The notes under the pieces are model-generated. The model saw only the letters and a program-made list of their open reading frames with translations, had not been told where the DNA came from and searched no databases. Shown one piece after another: positions 35,170-44,146 of a DNA stretch of 64,000 nucleotides; the first letter of the stretch is position 1, and each line of letters opens with the position of its first letter. Source of the stretch: Bdellovibrionota bacterium (GTDB taxonomy: Bacteria; Bdellovibrionota; Bdellovibrionia; Bdellovibrionales; JAEYZS01). Where the stretch lies: contig JAZKEU010000016.1 in assembly GCA_040386775.1 (NCBI GenBank), positions 69,231 to 133,230 of the forward strand, given 5' to 3'. The translations under genes were made by a program, and so were the position numbers.

Positions 35170-36024
35170 TCAAAAGTAGATCCTGAGGTCAACAGAATGA
35201 CCGTATTCGTCCGTTTCCGCGACGTTTTTTTCAAAGGCATAACCAAAAGATATTTTAGGAGCATTCCAAGCAAGCCCTAAAGTCCAATAATTCTGGTTAA
35301 TTGGCGCATCCCACTTAGCTCCGGCCCGCAAGGCAATTTGCTTAAAGTACATGTGCTCAATCCCAAACATAACGACCGATTCATCGGACTCGTTGTCCTC
35401 CATTTGATAAGTGACGTCCAAAGCTGCTCTGAAAAACTGCATAAAAAGATAGTTTACACCCACCTCAACACCTCTTTTGAGATGCTCAAGGTCCGTAACC
35501 AAAAGGTTTGTAAACACCAATCCCAACCCTAAGTTATCCATCGGAGCATAAAGAAATCCAACCTTAGCGTCCCATTCGGTTTCCTCTTTTCCACCTTCGG
35601 GAGTATCTGTGTATCTTGCCACATCAATACCAAAAGCCACGTTACCAAAAATCTCTTGGCCCGTAGTTAAATGGATATCTTCCCTTACGCCGTAAGCGCC
35701 AGAATTGATATCGCGAGTTTTTAAATACGTGATTGCTAATGGGAACATACTGTCCGTTTGATTTTCAGAAGCATGGATCGCAAAATTTCTTGTCGATCCT
35801 TTATCAAGAGTTTGAAAATCTCGGTAAGCCGTTGCGAGATTGTATCCACGGACAGAAACAAAAGAAGCTGGGTTCAAAAAAGCCACTTCGTTTGGAATGA
35901 CCGCGGCTCTTCCGGTTCCGCCCATAGCTTGAGAAGCCACCCCAGTAAACTGAGTGGACGCAATCGACACTTGAGCTATTAAAAGAAAAAATAGGATCAA
36001 TAATAACCCGATGGTGGATTTCAT
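35170..36024 (-). CDS. Outer-membrane beta-barrel protein (FadL/OmpP1-like or PorV-like)
   Basis: 284 residues with a signal peptide ending VSIAS. The mature start QFTGVASQAMGGTGRAAVIPNEVAFLNPASF matches the conserved plug-like start of FadL-like barrels (a small-residue strand, then NPA). Many alternating beta strands follow and the protein ends DLRIYF with a terminal aromatic, as barrels do. It is shorter than FadL. Its ATG comes immediately after the nrdA stop, so it is read in the nrd operon, though a functional link is unclear. Confidence 0.7.
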   Translation of the reverse strand: MKSTIGLLLILFFLLIAQVSIASTQFTGVASQAMGGTGRAAVIPNEVAFLNPASFVSVRGYNLATAYRDFQTLDKGSTRNFAIHASENQTDSMFPLAITYLKTRDINSGAYGVREDIHLTTGQEIFGNVAFGIDVARYTDTPEGGKEETEWDAKVGFLYAPMDNLGLGLVFTNLLVTDLEHLKRGVEVGVNYLFMQFFRAALDVTYQMEDNESDESVVMFGIEHMYFKQIALRAGAKWDAPINQNYWTLGLAWNAPKISFGYAFEKNVAETDEYGHSVDLRIYF

Positions 36025-38607
36025 TTACGATCCGCACATCTCGCATGAATCAGGATTTTCTAATGAGCACGCTTGTTGAGCTGCTAAAAATTCTGCTTCA
36101 GTCATTGCGGTACGTTCTTCTAAAAGTTTTTGCTCTCTAGGAGAAAGTTGTCTTTCAGGAGCTGGCGTCGACATTTGCATGGTCGTTGAAACTGGAATTG
36201 CGGCAAAGCCTCCAGCGCCTGCTTCCATAGTCGGCTGGAATCTAACCGCCTCTGTGGCTGGATCCCAAGTTGCCGCCTGTTGCGCTTTCATTGCCAAAAG
36301 CTCCATTGCTTGCGCGGGAGTCGTAGAAATTTCTGATTTCTTCGTTTCTTGATCTACCGTGAACTTGATGGCGTCTGCCGCTGGTCTTGACCTTAGGTAA
36401 TACATCCCTGTTTTCAAACCTCTCTTCCATGCATGGAAATGCATAGAGGTTAATTTTGCAAAATTCGGCTGCTCCATAAAGATATTTAAGCTTTGGCTCT
36501 GATCAATGAACGCGCCACGGTCTGCTGCCATATCCAGAATCGTTTTTTGCTTAATTTCCCAAGCTGTTTTGTAAATCAATTTCAGGTGATCTGGAATTTC
36601 TGGGATATTTTGGACCGAGCCATTGTGTGAAATGATTTTGTTTTTGATTGCTGGATTCCATTGACCCAACTCGATCAAATCCTTCATCAAATGCTTATTC
36701 ACGATGGCAAACTCACCGGCAAGAACTCTTCTGGTGTAAATGTTCGAAGTGTAGGGTTCAAAACATTCATTGTTCCCAAGAATTTGCGAAGTGGAGGCCG
36801 TAGGCATTGGCGCAACCAAAAGAGAGTTTCTTACGCCCGACTTCTTGATGTTTGCTCTAAGAGTTTCCCAATCCCATCTTGGAGAAGCTTTTACGTTCCA
36901 CATATCGTGTTGTAAAATTCCTTTAGAGATTGGAGATCCTGGATAAGTTTCATAGTGACCAAGCTCTTGAGCAATTTCATTTGAAGCAGATAGCGCCGCA
37001 AAGTAAATCGTTTCAAAAATTTCAGAATTCAATTTTGCCGCTTCTTCAGAATCAAAACCCATTCTCAAAAGAATGAACGTGTCTGCTAAACCTTGAACGC
37101 CCAAACCAATCGGTCGGTGTCTGAAATTTGATCTTTTCGCTTCTTCTACTGGATAGTAGTTAAGGTCGATAATTTTGTTTAAGTTTTTTGTAGCAACTCT
37201 TGTGACCTCAAAAAGTTTTTTGTGATCGAACTGACCGTTGATCACAAACTTTGGAAGAGCGAGTGAAGCTAGGTTACAAACTGCAACTTCATCAGCAGCC
37301 GTGTACTCCATGATTTCAGTGCAAAGATTTGATGATTTGATCGTACCAAGATTTTGTTGGTTCGATTTTCTGTTCGCGCTGTCTTTATAGAGCATGTAGG
37401 GCGTTCCAGTTTCTGATTGAGATTCTAAAATCTTGAACCATAACTCTTGAGCCTTAATTGTTTTTCTTGCTCTGCCTTCAGCTTCGTATTTTGTATAAAG
37501 CGCCTCGAACTCCTCACCCCAACAGTCAGCAAGACCCGGAGCTTCGTTCGGACAAAAGAGTGACCATGTTCCGTTTTCTTCGACTCTCTTCATGAAAAGA
37601 TCTGGAGTCCACATAGCGAAGAATAGATCGCGAGCTCTCATTTCTTCTTTACCGTGGTTTTTTCTCAAGTCCAAAAATTCAAAAACATCTGAGTGCCATG
37701 GTTCAAGATAAATTGCGAAGGCACCTTTGCGTTTTCCGCCTCCTTGATCCACGTATCTTGCTGTATCGTTAAATACTTTCAGCATCGGTACGATACCGTT
37801 AGAAGTTCCGTTGGTTCCTTTGATGTAACTTCCTTGAGCTCTAATGTTATGAACACTCAGTCCAATTCCACCTGCCGATTGAGAAATCACCGCGCATTGT
37901 TTTAGAGTATCAAAAATTCCCGGAATAGAATCGTCTTTCATTGTTAATAAGAAACAAGAAGACATTTGAGGCTTAGGCGTTCCCGCATTGAATAGTGTTG
38001 GTGTCGCGTGCGTGAACCATTTTTGAGAAAGAAGATTATACGTTTCAATAGCTGCCGGAATATCGGTACCATGAATTCCCACGGACACGCGCATGAGCAT
38101 GTGTTGCGGTCTTTCTACCACTTGGCCTTTTAATTTTAAAAGGTAAGATCTCTCTAGAGTTTTAAATCCGAAATATTCAAAATCAAAATCTCTATCGTAA
38201 ATGATCGCTGAATCTAATTTTTCCGCGTTATCCATAACAACTTTATAAACTTCGTCAGAGATAAGCGGAGCCTTTTGACCGTTCTTAGGATCGATATATC
38301 TATAAAGATCTTCCACCACTTGGGAGAAAGTCTTCTTGGTATTCTTATGCAAATTCGAAACGGCGATTCTTGCCGCCAAGATCGCGTAATCTGGATGCTT
38401 GGTTGTTAAGTAGGCTGCTGTTTCTGCGGCCAAGTTATCGAGTTCTGATGTAGTAACCCCATCATAAACTCCGTTGACAACTTTCATTGCTACTTCGGCT
38501 GCATCTACGAAATCTGCATCCAATCCGTAACAAAGTTTTTTGATACGTGAGGTGATTTTATCGAATTGTACAGTTTCTTTTCTGCCATCTCTTTTTAATA
38601 CGAACAT
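36025..38607 (-). CDS. nrdA: Ribonucleotide reductase large subunit, class Ia, eukaryote-like
   Basis: Makes deoxynucleotides. 860 residues. The N-terminal ATP-cone starts [22 protein letters not shown], and the catalytic barrel has [26 protein letters not shown], carrying an active-site cysteine. [27 protein letters not shown] and the redox tail ending CEMCGS are further features. Many stretches match what I remember of eukaryotic R1, including the very start and the tail (CSLEN..C.MCGS). This is closer than E. coli-type NrdA. The gene follows nrdB with no gap and precedes an outer-membrane protein gene. Upstream NrdR-like boxes suggest control by deoxynucleotide status. Confidence 0.96.
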   Translation of the reverse strand: MFVLKRDGRKETVQFDKITSRIKKLCYGLDADFVDAAEVAMKVVNGVYDGVTTSELDNLAAETAAYLTTKHPDYAILAARIAVSNLHKNTKKTFSQVVEDLYRYIDPKNGQKAPLISDEVYKVVMDNAEKLDSAIIYDRDFDFEYFGFKTLERSYLLKLKGQVVERPQHMLMRVSVGIHGTDIPAAIETYNLLSQKWFTHATPTLFNAGTPKPQMSSCFLLTMKDDSIPGIFDTLKQCAVISQSAGGIGLSVHNIRAQGSYIKGTNGTSNGIVPMLKVFNDTARYVDQGGGKRKGAFAIYLEPWHSDVFEFLDLRKNHGKEEMRARDLFFAMWTPDLFMKRVEENGTWSLFCPNEAPGLADCWGEEFEALYTKYEAEGRARKTIKAQELWFKILESQSETGTPYMLYKDSANRKSNQQNLGTIKSSNLCTEIMEYTAADEVAVCNLASLALPKFVINGQFDHKKLFEVTRVATKNLNKIIDLNYYPVEEAKRSNFRHRPIGLGVQGLADTFILLRMGFDSEEAAKLNSEIFETIYFAALSASNEIAQELGHYETYPGSPISKGILQHDMWNVKASPRWDWETLRANIKKSGVRNSLLVAPMPTASTSQILGNNECFEPYTSNIYTRRVLAGEFAIVNKHLMKDLIELGQWNPAIKNKIISHNGSVQNIPEIPDHLKLIYKTAWEIKQKTILDMAADRGAFIDQSQSLNIFMEQPNFAKLTSMHFHAWKRGLKTGMYYLRSRPAADAIKFTVDQETKKSEISTTPAQAMELLAMKAQQAATWDPATEAVRFQPTMEAGAGGFAAIPVSTTMQMSTPAPERQLSPREQKLLEERTAMTEAEFLAAQQACSLENPDSCEMCGS

Positions 38608-39579
38608 TTAAAACTCCGCTTCTAGTGTAAAGATTTGATCGGCTTTGTCGTTCATGACGCCGGCTTTTTGATAGTCACCCACTCTCTTCTCAAAGAAGTT
38701 TGTTTTCCCTTGAAGCGAGATCAACTCCATCCAATCGAAAGGATTTTTTGTGTTATAAAGTTTTGCGTAACCCAGTGACGTCAATGATCTGTCTGCTACG
38801 AACTCGATGTATTTAGACATCATATCTGCATTCATTCCAATAAGGTTTACAGGAAGAGCTTCCGTGATGAATTCTTTTTCAATCGCAACGGCATCGCTAA
38901 TTATTTTGTGAATTGTGTCTTCAGAAAGTTTGTCTTGTAACATGCTATAGAGAAGACATGCAAAATCACAATGTAGCCCTTCATCTCTAGAGATCAATTC
39001 ATTAGAGAACGTAAGCCCAGGCATTAGTCCGCGCTTCTTTAACCAGAAGATAGAGCAAAAGCTACCCGAGAAGAAAATTCCTTCCACAGCCGCAAACGCC
39101 ACTAATCTTTCAGCAAAAGAGTTTGTGTTGTTGATCCACTTCAATGCCCAGTCCGCTTTTTTCTTTACCGCAGGTACTGTCTCGAAAGCGTTGAAGAGTT
39201 TATCTTTCATTGCAGGATCTTTAATATAAGTATCAATCAATAATGAATAGGTTTCGGAGTGAATGTTCTCCATAGCGATTTGGAATCCGTAGAAACATCT
39301 CGCTTCAGGAATTTGCACTTCATTTGAGAATCTCACTGCGAGATTTTCATTTACAATGCCGTCGCTGGCAGCAAAAAACGCTAGCACGTGCGAAATGAAG
39401 TGTCGCTCGTTGTCCGTTAATTTTTCCCAGTCATTTTGATCATGACTCAAATCGATTTCCTCAGCGGTCCAAAACGACGCCTCGGCTTTTTTGTACATTT
39501 CCCAAACTTCCTTGTGTTTGATTGGGAAGAGAACAAATCTTTGTTTATTTTCTTGTAGTAGAAATTCTGAAGTAGACAT
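38608..39579 (-). CDS. nrdB: Ribonucleotide reductase small subunit, class Ia, eukaryote-like
   Basis: Di-iron tyrosyl-radical subunit, 323 residues. Iron ligands are visible in the E/H helices (ENIHSETYS, which also holds the radical tyrosine; [20 protein letters not shown]). The segment [22 protein letters not shown] and the C-terminal FTLEAEF docking tail are near-identical to eukaryotic R2 as I recall it. Length matches bacterial and eukaryotic R2. AAGGTAAC lies before the ATG. It is first gene of the operon, with nrdA directly after the stop. Long upstream leader with nested hairpins. Confidence 0.96.
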   Translation of the reverse strand: MSTSEFLLQENKQRFVLFPIKHKEVWEMYKKAEASFWTAEEIDLSHDQNDWEKLTDNERHFISHVLAFFAASDGIVNENLAVRFSNEVQIPEARCFYGFQIAMENIHSETYSLLIDTYIKDPAMKDKLFNAFETVPAVKKKADWALKWINNTNSFAERLVAFAAVEGIFFSGSFCSIFWLKKRGLMPGLTFSNELISRDEGLHCDFACLLYSMLQDKLSEDTIHKIISDAVAIEKEFITEALPVNLIGMNADMMSKYIEFVADRSLTSLGYAKLYNTKNPFDWMELISLQGKTNFFEKRVGDYQKAGVMNDKADQIFTLEAEF

Positions 39580-39639
39580 CGTCGTTACCTTGCCACTCTC
39601 ATTCTTTGAAAGTGTTAAATTTTAATTTGTTAATAGAGA

Positions 39640-39715
39640 GTGATCTCTCGATTGGATCGATCATCAGTCAACGATTCCTGAGCCCCCTCTGAATCGTTGG
39701 AACCAATCAAATCAC
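39640..39715 (-). ncRNA. Candidate structured leader of the nrdBA mRNA
   Basis: Three nested complementary pairs: 39640-39644 with 39711-39715 (GTGAT/ATCAC), 39650-39655 with 39703-39708 (GATTGG/CCAATC), and 39669-39677 with 39691-39699 (CAACGATTC/GAATCGTTG, 9 bp). The apical loop holds five consecutive G on the mRNA strand. An alternative hairpin GAGAG-TGAT-CTCTC (39636-39649) would compete with the outermost pair, so two folds are possible. The element ends about 60 bases before the nrdB start. It does not match a riboswitch class I recognise. It might instead be a protein site. Confidence 0.4.
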
Positions 39716-39979
39716 GAAACATGAAATTTGCAATAGCCTTTTAAAAAAAACAATTAAAAATCTAGACAGAGCTCTGGGACCACTACCGCTAGTTTTTGTA
39801 ATCAATTTCTAATCCCTACAATTCATTCAGAATTTTAAAAACCACTGATTGTTTTGAGAAAAATTTAAGCAAATTTTTTGACAAATAAAATGCAAAGCAA
39901 AATAGTTTTAAGCACTTGACAGCCTTTCTTCAAAAAAACTGCTGCTTAAATCCCCAACAAAACTAGACCTAGACTAGAC

Positions 39980-39993
39980 CACTACTGATAGTG
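39980..39993 (-). promoter_or_regulatory. NrdR-like box 1
   Basis: CACTA-CTGA-TAGTG, matching the NrdR half-site arrangement CACTA-N4-TAGTG exactly. It lies 32 bases, close to three helical turns, from a second box. NrdR represses ribonucleotide reductase genes from such tandem sites. Confidence 0.65.
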
Positions 39994-40011
39994 AATACGC
40001 CGCAACATAAC

Positions 40012-40025
40012 CACTATATCTACTG
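40012..40025 (-). promoter_or_regulatory. NrdR-like box 2
   Basis: CACTA-TATC-TACTG, one mismatch from the CACTA-N4-TAGTG palindrome, starting 32 bases after box 1. On the minus strand it contains TATAGT, a possible -10 for nrdBA. Confidence 0.6.
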
Positions 40026-40102
40026 CCTTATGCCATGTATTTGCGCAAAATTAGCTGAAATGAAAATTTCTGGAGGTTTTTTTATCAACGCCTTTAGAAA
40101 AT

Positions 40103-40125
40103 AAAAAAGGCCGCAAGGGCCCTTC
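40103..40125 (-). terminator. Intrinsic terminator of the 40148-40576 gene
   Basis: On the minus strand AAGGGCC-CTTGC-GGCCTT (one bulged base) is followed by a T-run, 23 bases after the gene's stop. Confidence 0.65.
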
Positions 40126-40147
40126 TGTATACATAGTAGAAATTAAC

Positions 40148-40576
40148 TCAGTTACAAAAATCGTAAGTTTTGCGCCACACTTCTTGTTCTGATTTACAGG
40201 CTGCGAGCGCATAAGATTTTTCGTCTCTCACTTTGTTTTTTGAATCACCGTTAGCAACATCTGCGTTTTCAGTTTTCAATTCTACAAGATCAACAAATGT
40301 TCCTGTATTTTCTGTGCCTCTCGCGGTGTAACGACTTTGTTTTCCATTTGAAAAAATCATTACACGATTTTCTTTGTATCCATATTTAAATTGATAAAAG
40401 AAAGAAGCACCACTTTGTTTCACCGAGCAGACAGAAATTTCGGTGATGCAGCGACTTTCTACTTTATCTGCTAGAATGTAAGGATGTGCCTGATAACACT
40501 TTCCACATTTTTTTCCACCGTGAGCTTGAGCGCTCATCCCGATCATCATCAGCATTACTATAATTAATTTTTTCAT
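40148..40576 (-). CDS. Small secreted cysteine-containing protein
   Basis: 142 residues from the ATG at 40576, chosen for its AAAGGAAATAAA ribosome site; an upstream in-frame start is less likely. Signal peptide LIIVMLMMIGMSAQA. The mature protein has seven cysteines (KKCGKCYQAH, RCITEISVC, ACKSE, DFCN), so it is probably disulfide-bonded in the periplasm or outside. No family recognised. The next gene upstream ends about 14 bases before this start, so the two probably share a transcript. Confidence 0.65.
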   Translation of the reverse strand: MKKLIIVMLMMIGMSAQAHGGKKCGKCYQAHPYILADKVESRCITEISVCSVKQSGASFFYQFKYGYKENRVMIFSNGKQSRYTARGTENTGTFVDLVELKTENADVANGDSKNKVRDEKSYALAACKSEQEVWRKTYDFCN

Positions 40577-40589
40577 TTTATTTCCTTTG

Positions 40590-41570
40590 TTAAAATTGAA
40601 TTGAAAAATTGTTAGCATTATATCCTGTCCATATTACCCTCTCTCCAATTATAAATTTTGCATCTGCCGGTATAAATCTCACGTTTATATACTGGAGAGT
40701 AGAGCTGTAGGAATAAATTAATTTAAAAAAGGTAACATCCGGACATTTGTTGATTGCTTTATAAAGATCATAGGACAAGTTATCTTTGCTCCATATAGAG
40801 TATTGATCTGGGAGCAAATCATACAAATCGTATGCGCCTCTTCTAATTTTTATTCCACATTTTTTTAATCTCCCCATTTTGATGTCTTGGATAAGTGCTG
40901 TTGCCGATACATAAGACTCCAAACCAAGAATTTCTCCAATCATTGATACAAATTCTGGGTCATAACTCCACTGGGAACCGTGAACCTCTAATTGTTTTTG
41001 CATAATCATTTCTGCATTTACCAACTCAGCATATTGAATCTCTGGTTTAACTATCCAAAGAGCTTCATGAAACAGAATGGCTCCTTGTTCTGCAGGTTTT
41101 AATTCAAAAAATGGGGGTAATAAATACGTATCATCAGCAATCGTAATAGCTGCTAATCCTAAACTGTTAGGGCTGGCTTGATCTTTAAAAAGTTTTATGT
41201 ATTCGGCAATTAGTCTTTCATACGTTCCTTGTTCAAGCTGACTCTTTTCAATCTTAAAATAACGCCTAGTCGGACTTGGCGCTAACGCTTTAATAAACTT
41301 TCCAATGTAATTTTTTGTTAAATCTTCATTGCTATAAAACAACGAAACAAGCATGGATAAACCTGGAATTTCCTGTAGGCCTTGAGGAATGCTCAACTTC
41401 ACCATTTCTATTTTCATTCCCGCAGAACCAAACGTAAGATACATTCCATTACGCTTAATCACTCCCCCGCCGCCACCATCTTGGCCTTTCAATGTGGGTT
41501 TTGGTTCCGCTGGCCCTGCGAAGCTTTGAAAGCTTGCGAGCAACATCAATATTAAAATTATTTTCTTCAT
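40590..41570 (-). CDS. Secreted protein with degenerate zincin-like helix
   Basis: 326 residues with signal peptide ILMLLASFQSFA. A glycine run (GQDGGGGGVIKRNG) follows the mature start. Near residue 165 the segment AEQGAILFHEALWIV has HExxW instead of HExxH, so the zinc site is either lost or never existed. Similar secreted proteins with a HEALW/HEALH helix are common in Bdellovibrio-like genomes as I recall, with no assigned function. AGGAGTAAAAATG gives a strong start. It probably shares a transcript with the TIGR02147 regulator upstream. Confidence 0.62.
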   Translation of the reverse strand: MKKIILILMLLASFQSFAGPAEPKPTLKGQDGGGGGVIKRNGMYLTFGSAGMKIEMVKLSIPQGLQEIPGLSMLVSLFYSNEDLTKNYIGKFIKALAPSPTRRYFKIEKSQLEQGTYERLIAEYIKLFKDQASPNSLGLAAITIADDTYLLPPFFELKPAEQGAILFHEALWIVKPEIQYAELVNAEMIMQKQLEVHGSQWSYDPEFVSMIGEILGLESYVSATALIQDIKMGRLKKCGIKIRRGAYDLYDLLPDQYSIWSKDNLSYDLYKAINKCPDVTFFKLIYSYSSTLQYINVRFIPADAKFIIGERVIWTGYNANNFSIQF

Positions 41571-41581
41571 TTTTACTCCTC

Positions 41582-42373
41582 TTAGTTACTTTTCTTTTTA
41601 TTCTTTAAGTTTTTTGTTTTATTTCCCGTGAGCGGGAAAAACCCTAGCTGCAACTGATAGACTTCATCTGGCCGAGGTGAAGCTTCCATCAGTTCACATA
41701 GTTTTTTTCTGAACGCTTGAATTTCTTTTTTTGCTTTAAGTATATCTTTCGTATTGATCGCTATCGTAATGCTGGAGTGATCACGAATTGCGTAATCATC
41801 CTTTGCTAAGGATTCTAAGGATTTTTCAAGAAGTTGCTTTTGATATCTCTTTTTGGCTTCAGAGGTCTGTTGGGGATTGTAGTGAGTGGTAAAACCATCC
41901 GTTTTATCCAACCAAACATTTCCGTTGATTTCTAGAATTCCCACTCTTTGCAATCGATCAAGAGCGATTTTAATTTGATTGGAATTCACGTTGAGTCTTT
42001 TGGAAATCCAATTCGCGTCCGGTTTAAAATCCGAAAGTTTCATCAGTTCCAATATCGTGAGGTGGTACCACTCGGATACGATCACAAACATTTCTTGCGA
42101 AAGCTGTTTGAATTCGGCGTGCTTAGAATCCTCGGTGTGACCCAATGCTTGTCTTTGATAATTCCAAACTTCTTCCGAAGTGAGGTTTAAAGCAAAGCCA
42201 ATCTTGCCCATCATCTCGGCCGTCAATGCGCGCTTACCGGATAATATTCCAGATAAGGTCGCAGCACTTACGCCAAGCTGTTTCGCAAAAGCTCTTAATG
42301 AGAAGCTAGGATTCTTCCTGATCTTTTCTTCTAAGCCCATTTTAATTTTTAATGTGAAATTTTCTGTTTGCAT
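41582..42373 (-). CDS. TIGR02147-family HTH regulator (DUF4423)
   Basis: 263 residues from the ATG at 42373; an upstream TTG at 42391 adds six. The N-terminal helix-turn-helix reads FSLRAFAKQLGVSAATLSGILSGKRALT. This is followed by the DUF4423 domain with EWYHLTILELMKL, WISKRLNVNSNQIKIALDRLQRVGIL and FRKKLCELME. The family is frequent in Bdellovibrio and Fibrobacter relatives. A perfect 7-3-7 palindrome 44 bases upstream is a likely autoregulatory operator. The two secreted-protein genes downstream may be its targets. Confidence 0.88.
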   Translation of the reverse strand: MQTENFTLKIKMGLEEKIRKNPSFSLRAFAKQLGVSAATLSGILSGKRALTAEMMGKIGFALNLTSEEVWNYQRQALGHTEDSKHAEFKQLSQEMFVIVSEWYHLTILELMKLSDFKPDANWISKRLNVNSNQIKIALDRLQRVGILEINGNVWLDKTDGFTTHYNPQQTSEAKKRYQKQLLEKSLESLAKDDYAIRDHSSITIAINTKDILKAKKEIQAFRKKLCELMEASPRPDEVYQLQLGFFPLTGNKTKNLKNKKKSN

Positions 42374-42416
42374 TTGGAGCAAACTACACAAGGATTTATT
42401 TTATTGCCATGTTTTG

Positions 42417-42433
42417 TGAAACAAAGTGTTTCA
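42417..42433. promoter_or_regulatory. Perfect palindrome, likely TIGR02147 operator
   Basis: TGAAACA-AAG-TGTTTCA, 7-bp arms and 3-base centre, in the promoter region of the regulator gene. A further GAAAC half-site follows at 42437-42442. Confidence 0.55.
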
Positions 42434-42466
42434 TGAAAGAAACGCTATGAAAAGTTTATAGAAAGC

Positions 42467-42658
42467 CTAACCCGGCTCAGCACTCACCGTAAACTCTTCG
42501 GTTTCCAAATCTTCAACATTCACTTTGATCATGATGGGCTTACAGCAGACCTGGCAGTCTTCTATATACTCCGTATTTCCCTGACTCAGGTCCAAGAAAG
42601 TCGTAAAAAATTCTCCACAATGTGGACATTCAATTTCAGCTGCTGGTTCGAACTGCAT
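42467..42658 (-). CDS. CPXCG-motif cysteine-rich protein
   Basis: 63 residues. It has IECPHCGEFF and CQVCCKPIMIKV, two CxxC knuckles that should bind zinc, as in the CPXCG family of small bacterial proteins. The acidic C-terminus matches the family. Function unknown. Confidence 0.82.
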   Translation of the reverse strand: MQFEPAAEIECPHCGEFFTTFLDLSQGNTEYIEDCQVCCKPIMIKVNVEDLETEEFTVSAEPG

Positions 42659-42678
42659 TACTTACCTCTTTAAAAAAC

Positions 42679-43098
42679 TCAATTATAGACAAACAAATAA
42701 AAGGGGCCCATCTCATCATTTCCAGTTTCTTCTATTTTCCAACCGTGGGATTTATAAAAACGAACTGCCTTATCATTCTTTACTACGCACTTTAAGCTTG
42801 CCGGTCTGCCTATAGTCTTTAATGCATATTGCAGAAGGGTTTTCCCGTAGCCTTTGTTTTGATATTTAGAATCTATGTAGAGATGGTGGATAAAATTATC
42901 CGCCTTCCAAATAGAAATAAAGCCCGCAATATTATTGCCATCTAGAATAACGTGAATCTCCTCACCCAAAGTATCTGCAAAGAAATCCCTCAACTTGAAA
43001 GTCCCATCCGGCATCCAGTTGAAGGTCTCGCTCCTCGAATAAAAATAAATATTCGCAAGCGTTGGAATATCTGTGGTCTCGTATTTCCGTATTTTCAT
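42679..43098 (-). CDS. GNAT-family acetyltransferase
   Basis: 139 residues. The acetyl-CoA loop is YQNKGYGKTLL, preceded by the strand HHLYIDSKY and followed by VVKNDKAVRFYKSHGWK and FYLFVYN, the usual GNAT end. The substrate cannot be predicted; the RimI/PhnO-like layout allows small molecules or protein N-termini. Confidence 0.88.
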   Translation of the reverse strand: MKIRKYETTDIPTLANIYFYSRSETFNWMPDGTFKLRDFFADTLGEEIHVILDGNNIAGFISIWKADNFIHHLYIDSKYQNKGYGKTLLQYALKTIGRPASLKCVVKNDKAVRFYKSHGWKIEETGNDEMGPFYLFVYN

Positions 43099-43194
43099 AT
43101 ATATTAATTTTTAATCCAATTTGCAGAATGTGCAAGACTGTTCTTGGGAATGTGTCGTAACCTACTAATGCCAACAAACTTGAAAGGAACGTCT

Positions 43195-43623
43195 ATGGAA
43201 GTTCAAGAAATTCATCGAGGTCGCTTAATTGATCATTTGCATTTAGTAGTCAAAGATCTTGGAGCCAGCAAGAAATTCTACGAAGCAATCTTCACCGCAT
43301 TGAAAATTCCTTGGGGTGGTGATGGAAAAGATTTTTTTTGGGTGGATGAACTTTTTGTTTCAACAAAATCCAGTGAGGCCGCGCAAGGGCATCTCACCGG
43401 TCGATCTCACTTTGCTTTTCAAGCACACGACGAAAAAATGGTGCAGGCTTTTCACCAGGCAGGTTTGGCGGCTGGCGGAAAAGACAACGGAAAACCCGGG
43501 ATTCGACCTTACCATCCAGGATACTACGCCGCTTTTTTGATTGATCCTGATGGGAATAATGTCGAAGCCGTCTTTCACGGAAAAGCCAAAAGAAGTTCTT
43601 CTTCCGTTAAAATTAATTTTTGA
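43195..43623 (+). CDS. VOC-family (glyoxalase/dioxygenase-fold) protein
   Basis: 142 residues from the ATG at 43195, with AAAGGAAC upstream; an earlier in-frame ATG at 43144 lacks one. Two beta-alpha-beta-beta-beta units: IDHLHLVVKDLGASKKFYEAIF and HFAFQAHDEKMVQAFHQAGLAAG, ending YAAFLIDPDGNNVEAVFH. Metal ligands could be the first His, a central His and the final Glu. The reaction is unknown. Confidence 0.88.
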   Translation: MEVQEIHRGRLIDHLHLVVKDLGASKKFYEAIFTALKIPWGGDGKDFFWVDELFVSTKSSEAAQGHLTGRSHFAFQAHDEKMVQAFHQAGLAAGGKDNGKPGIRPYHPGYYAAFLIDPDGNNVEAVFHGKAKRSSSSVKINF

Positions 43624-43624
43624 A

Positions 43625-44146
43625 TCAGTCGCTGTATCTTGCAGCGCCTCTTTTGTCAGATGAAGTTTTCTTTCTAACTTTTACGTAGTTCTTGCCAATT
43701 TTTCTTTTGGTTTGCAGGGCCGCGTATTTTTTAAAGCGAGGAAAAAGATTTTCTTCTTCTTCGTCAAGATGGTGCTCAAGAAATTCACAATAAATCTTCA
43801 TTTGCTCGAGACGACGATCTTTATCCGAAACTTTTTTTAGGCCACGAATCACATTCTCATGCACCCGATGCTCTTCGTAACCTTCCATAGTTGCGTCCTT
43901 AAATTTAGGATGGTTCCGAATGAGCGTAAAAAATGTATTTTCTTCGGCCTTCACGTGGGAGTTGACGGATTTTTCTAGTTCTTTAAAGGCTTTCATTTGT
44001 TTGGCCGGAGTTGATCTACTGGATTTAACTTGCGCCATCAGTTTGCGCAGTAGACGATGATCGGCCAACAACAGTTTAATGATCCCCAAATGATGTTCTT
44101 TGGTTGGACTTAGCGATACTTTTTTAAGTTTGGATTTTTTAGCCAT
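43625..44146 (-). CDS. Hemerythrin-like HHE domain protein
   Basis: 173 residues. Four-helix HHE pattern: LLLADHRLLRKL, VNSHVKAEENTFF, EGYEEHRVHENVI and FLEHHLDEEEENLFP, giving the expected His/Glu di-iron ligands. Basic C-terminal tail. It starts within the stop codon of the upstream DUF2959 gene. It may sense or store oxygen or protect against nitrosative stress; the specific role is not shown. Confidence 0.87.
   Translation of the reverse strand: MAKKSKLKKVSLSPTKEHHLGIIKLLLADHRLLRKLMAQVKSSRSTPAKQMKAFKELEKSVNSHVKAEENTFFTLIRNHPKFKDATMEGYEEHRVHENVIRGLKKVSDKDRRLEQMKIYCEFLEHHLDEEEENLFPRFKKYAALQTKRKIGKNYVKVRKKTSSDKRGAARYSD

Larger units (their letters stand above)
39716..40147. other. Gene-free interval upstream of nrdB
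   Basis: About 430 bases with no credible open frame on either strand. It holds the two NrdR-like boxes (39980-40025), a terminator of the convergent-side gene (40103-40125) and AT-rich sequence otherwise. If the nrd promoter lies at the boxes, the nrdB transcript has a leader of roughly 400 bases, which is unusually long. Confidence 0.6.

Noticed and set aside
39656..39670. CTGATGA on the minus strand, followed by a small hairpin, resembling a hammerhead ribozyme core
   Set aside because: The GAAA after stem II and a matching cleavage site are missing.
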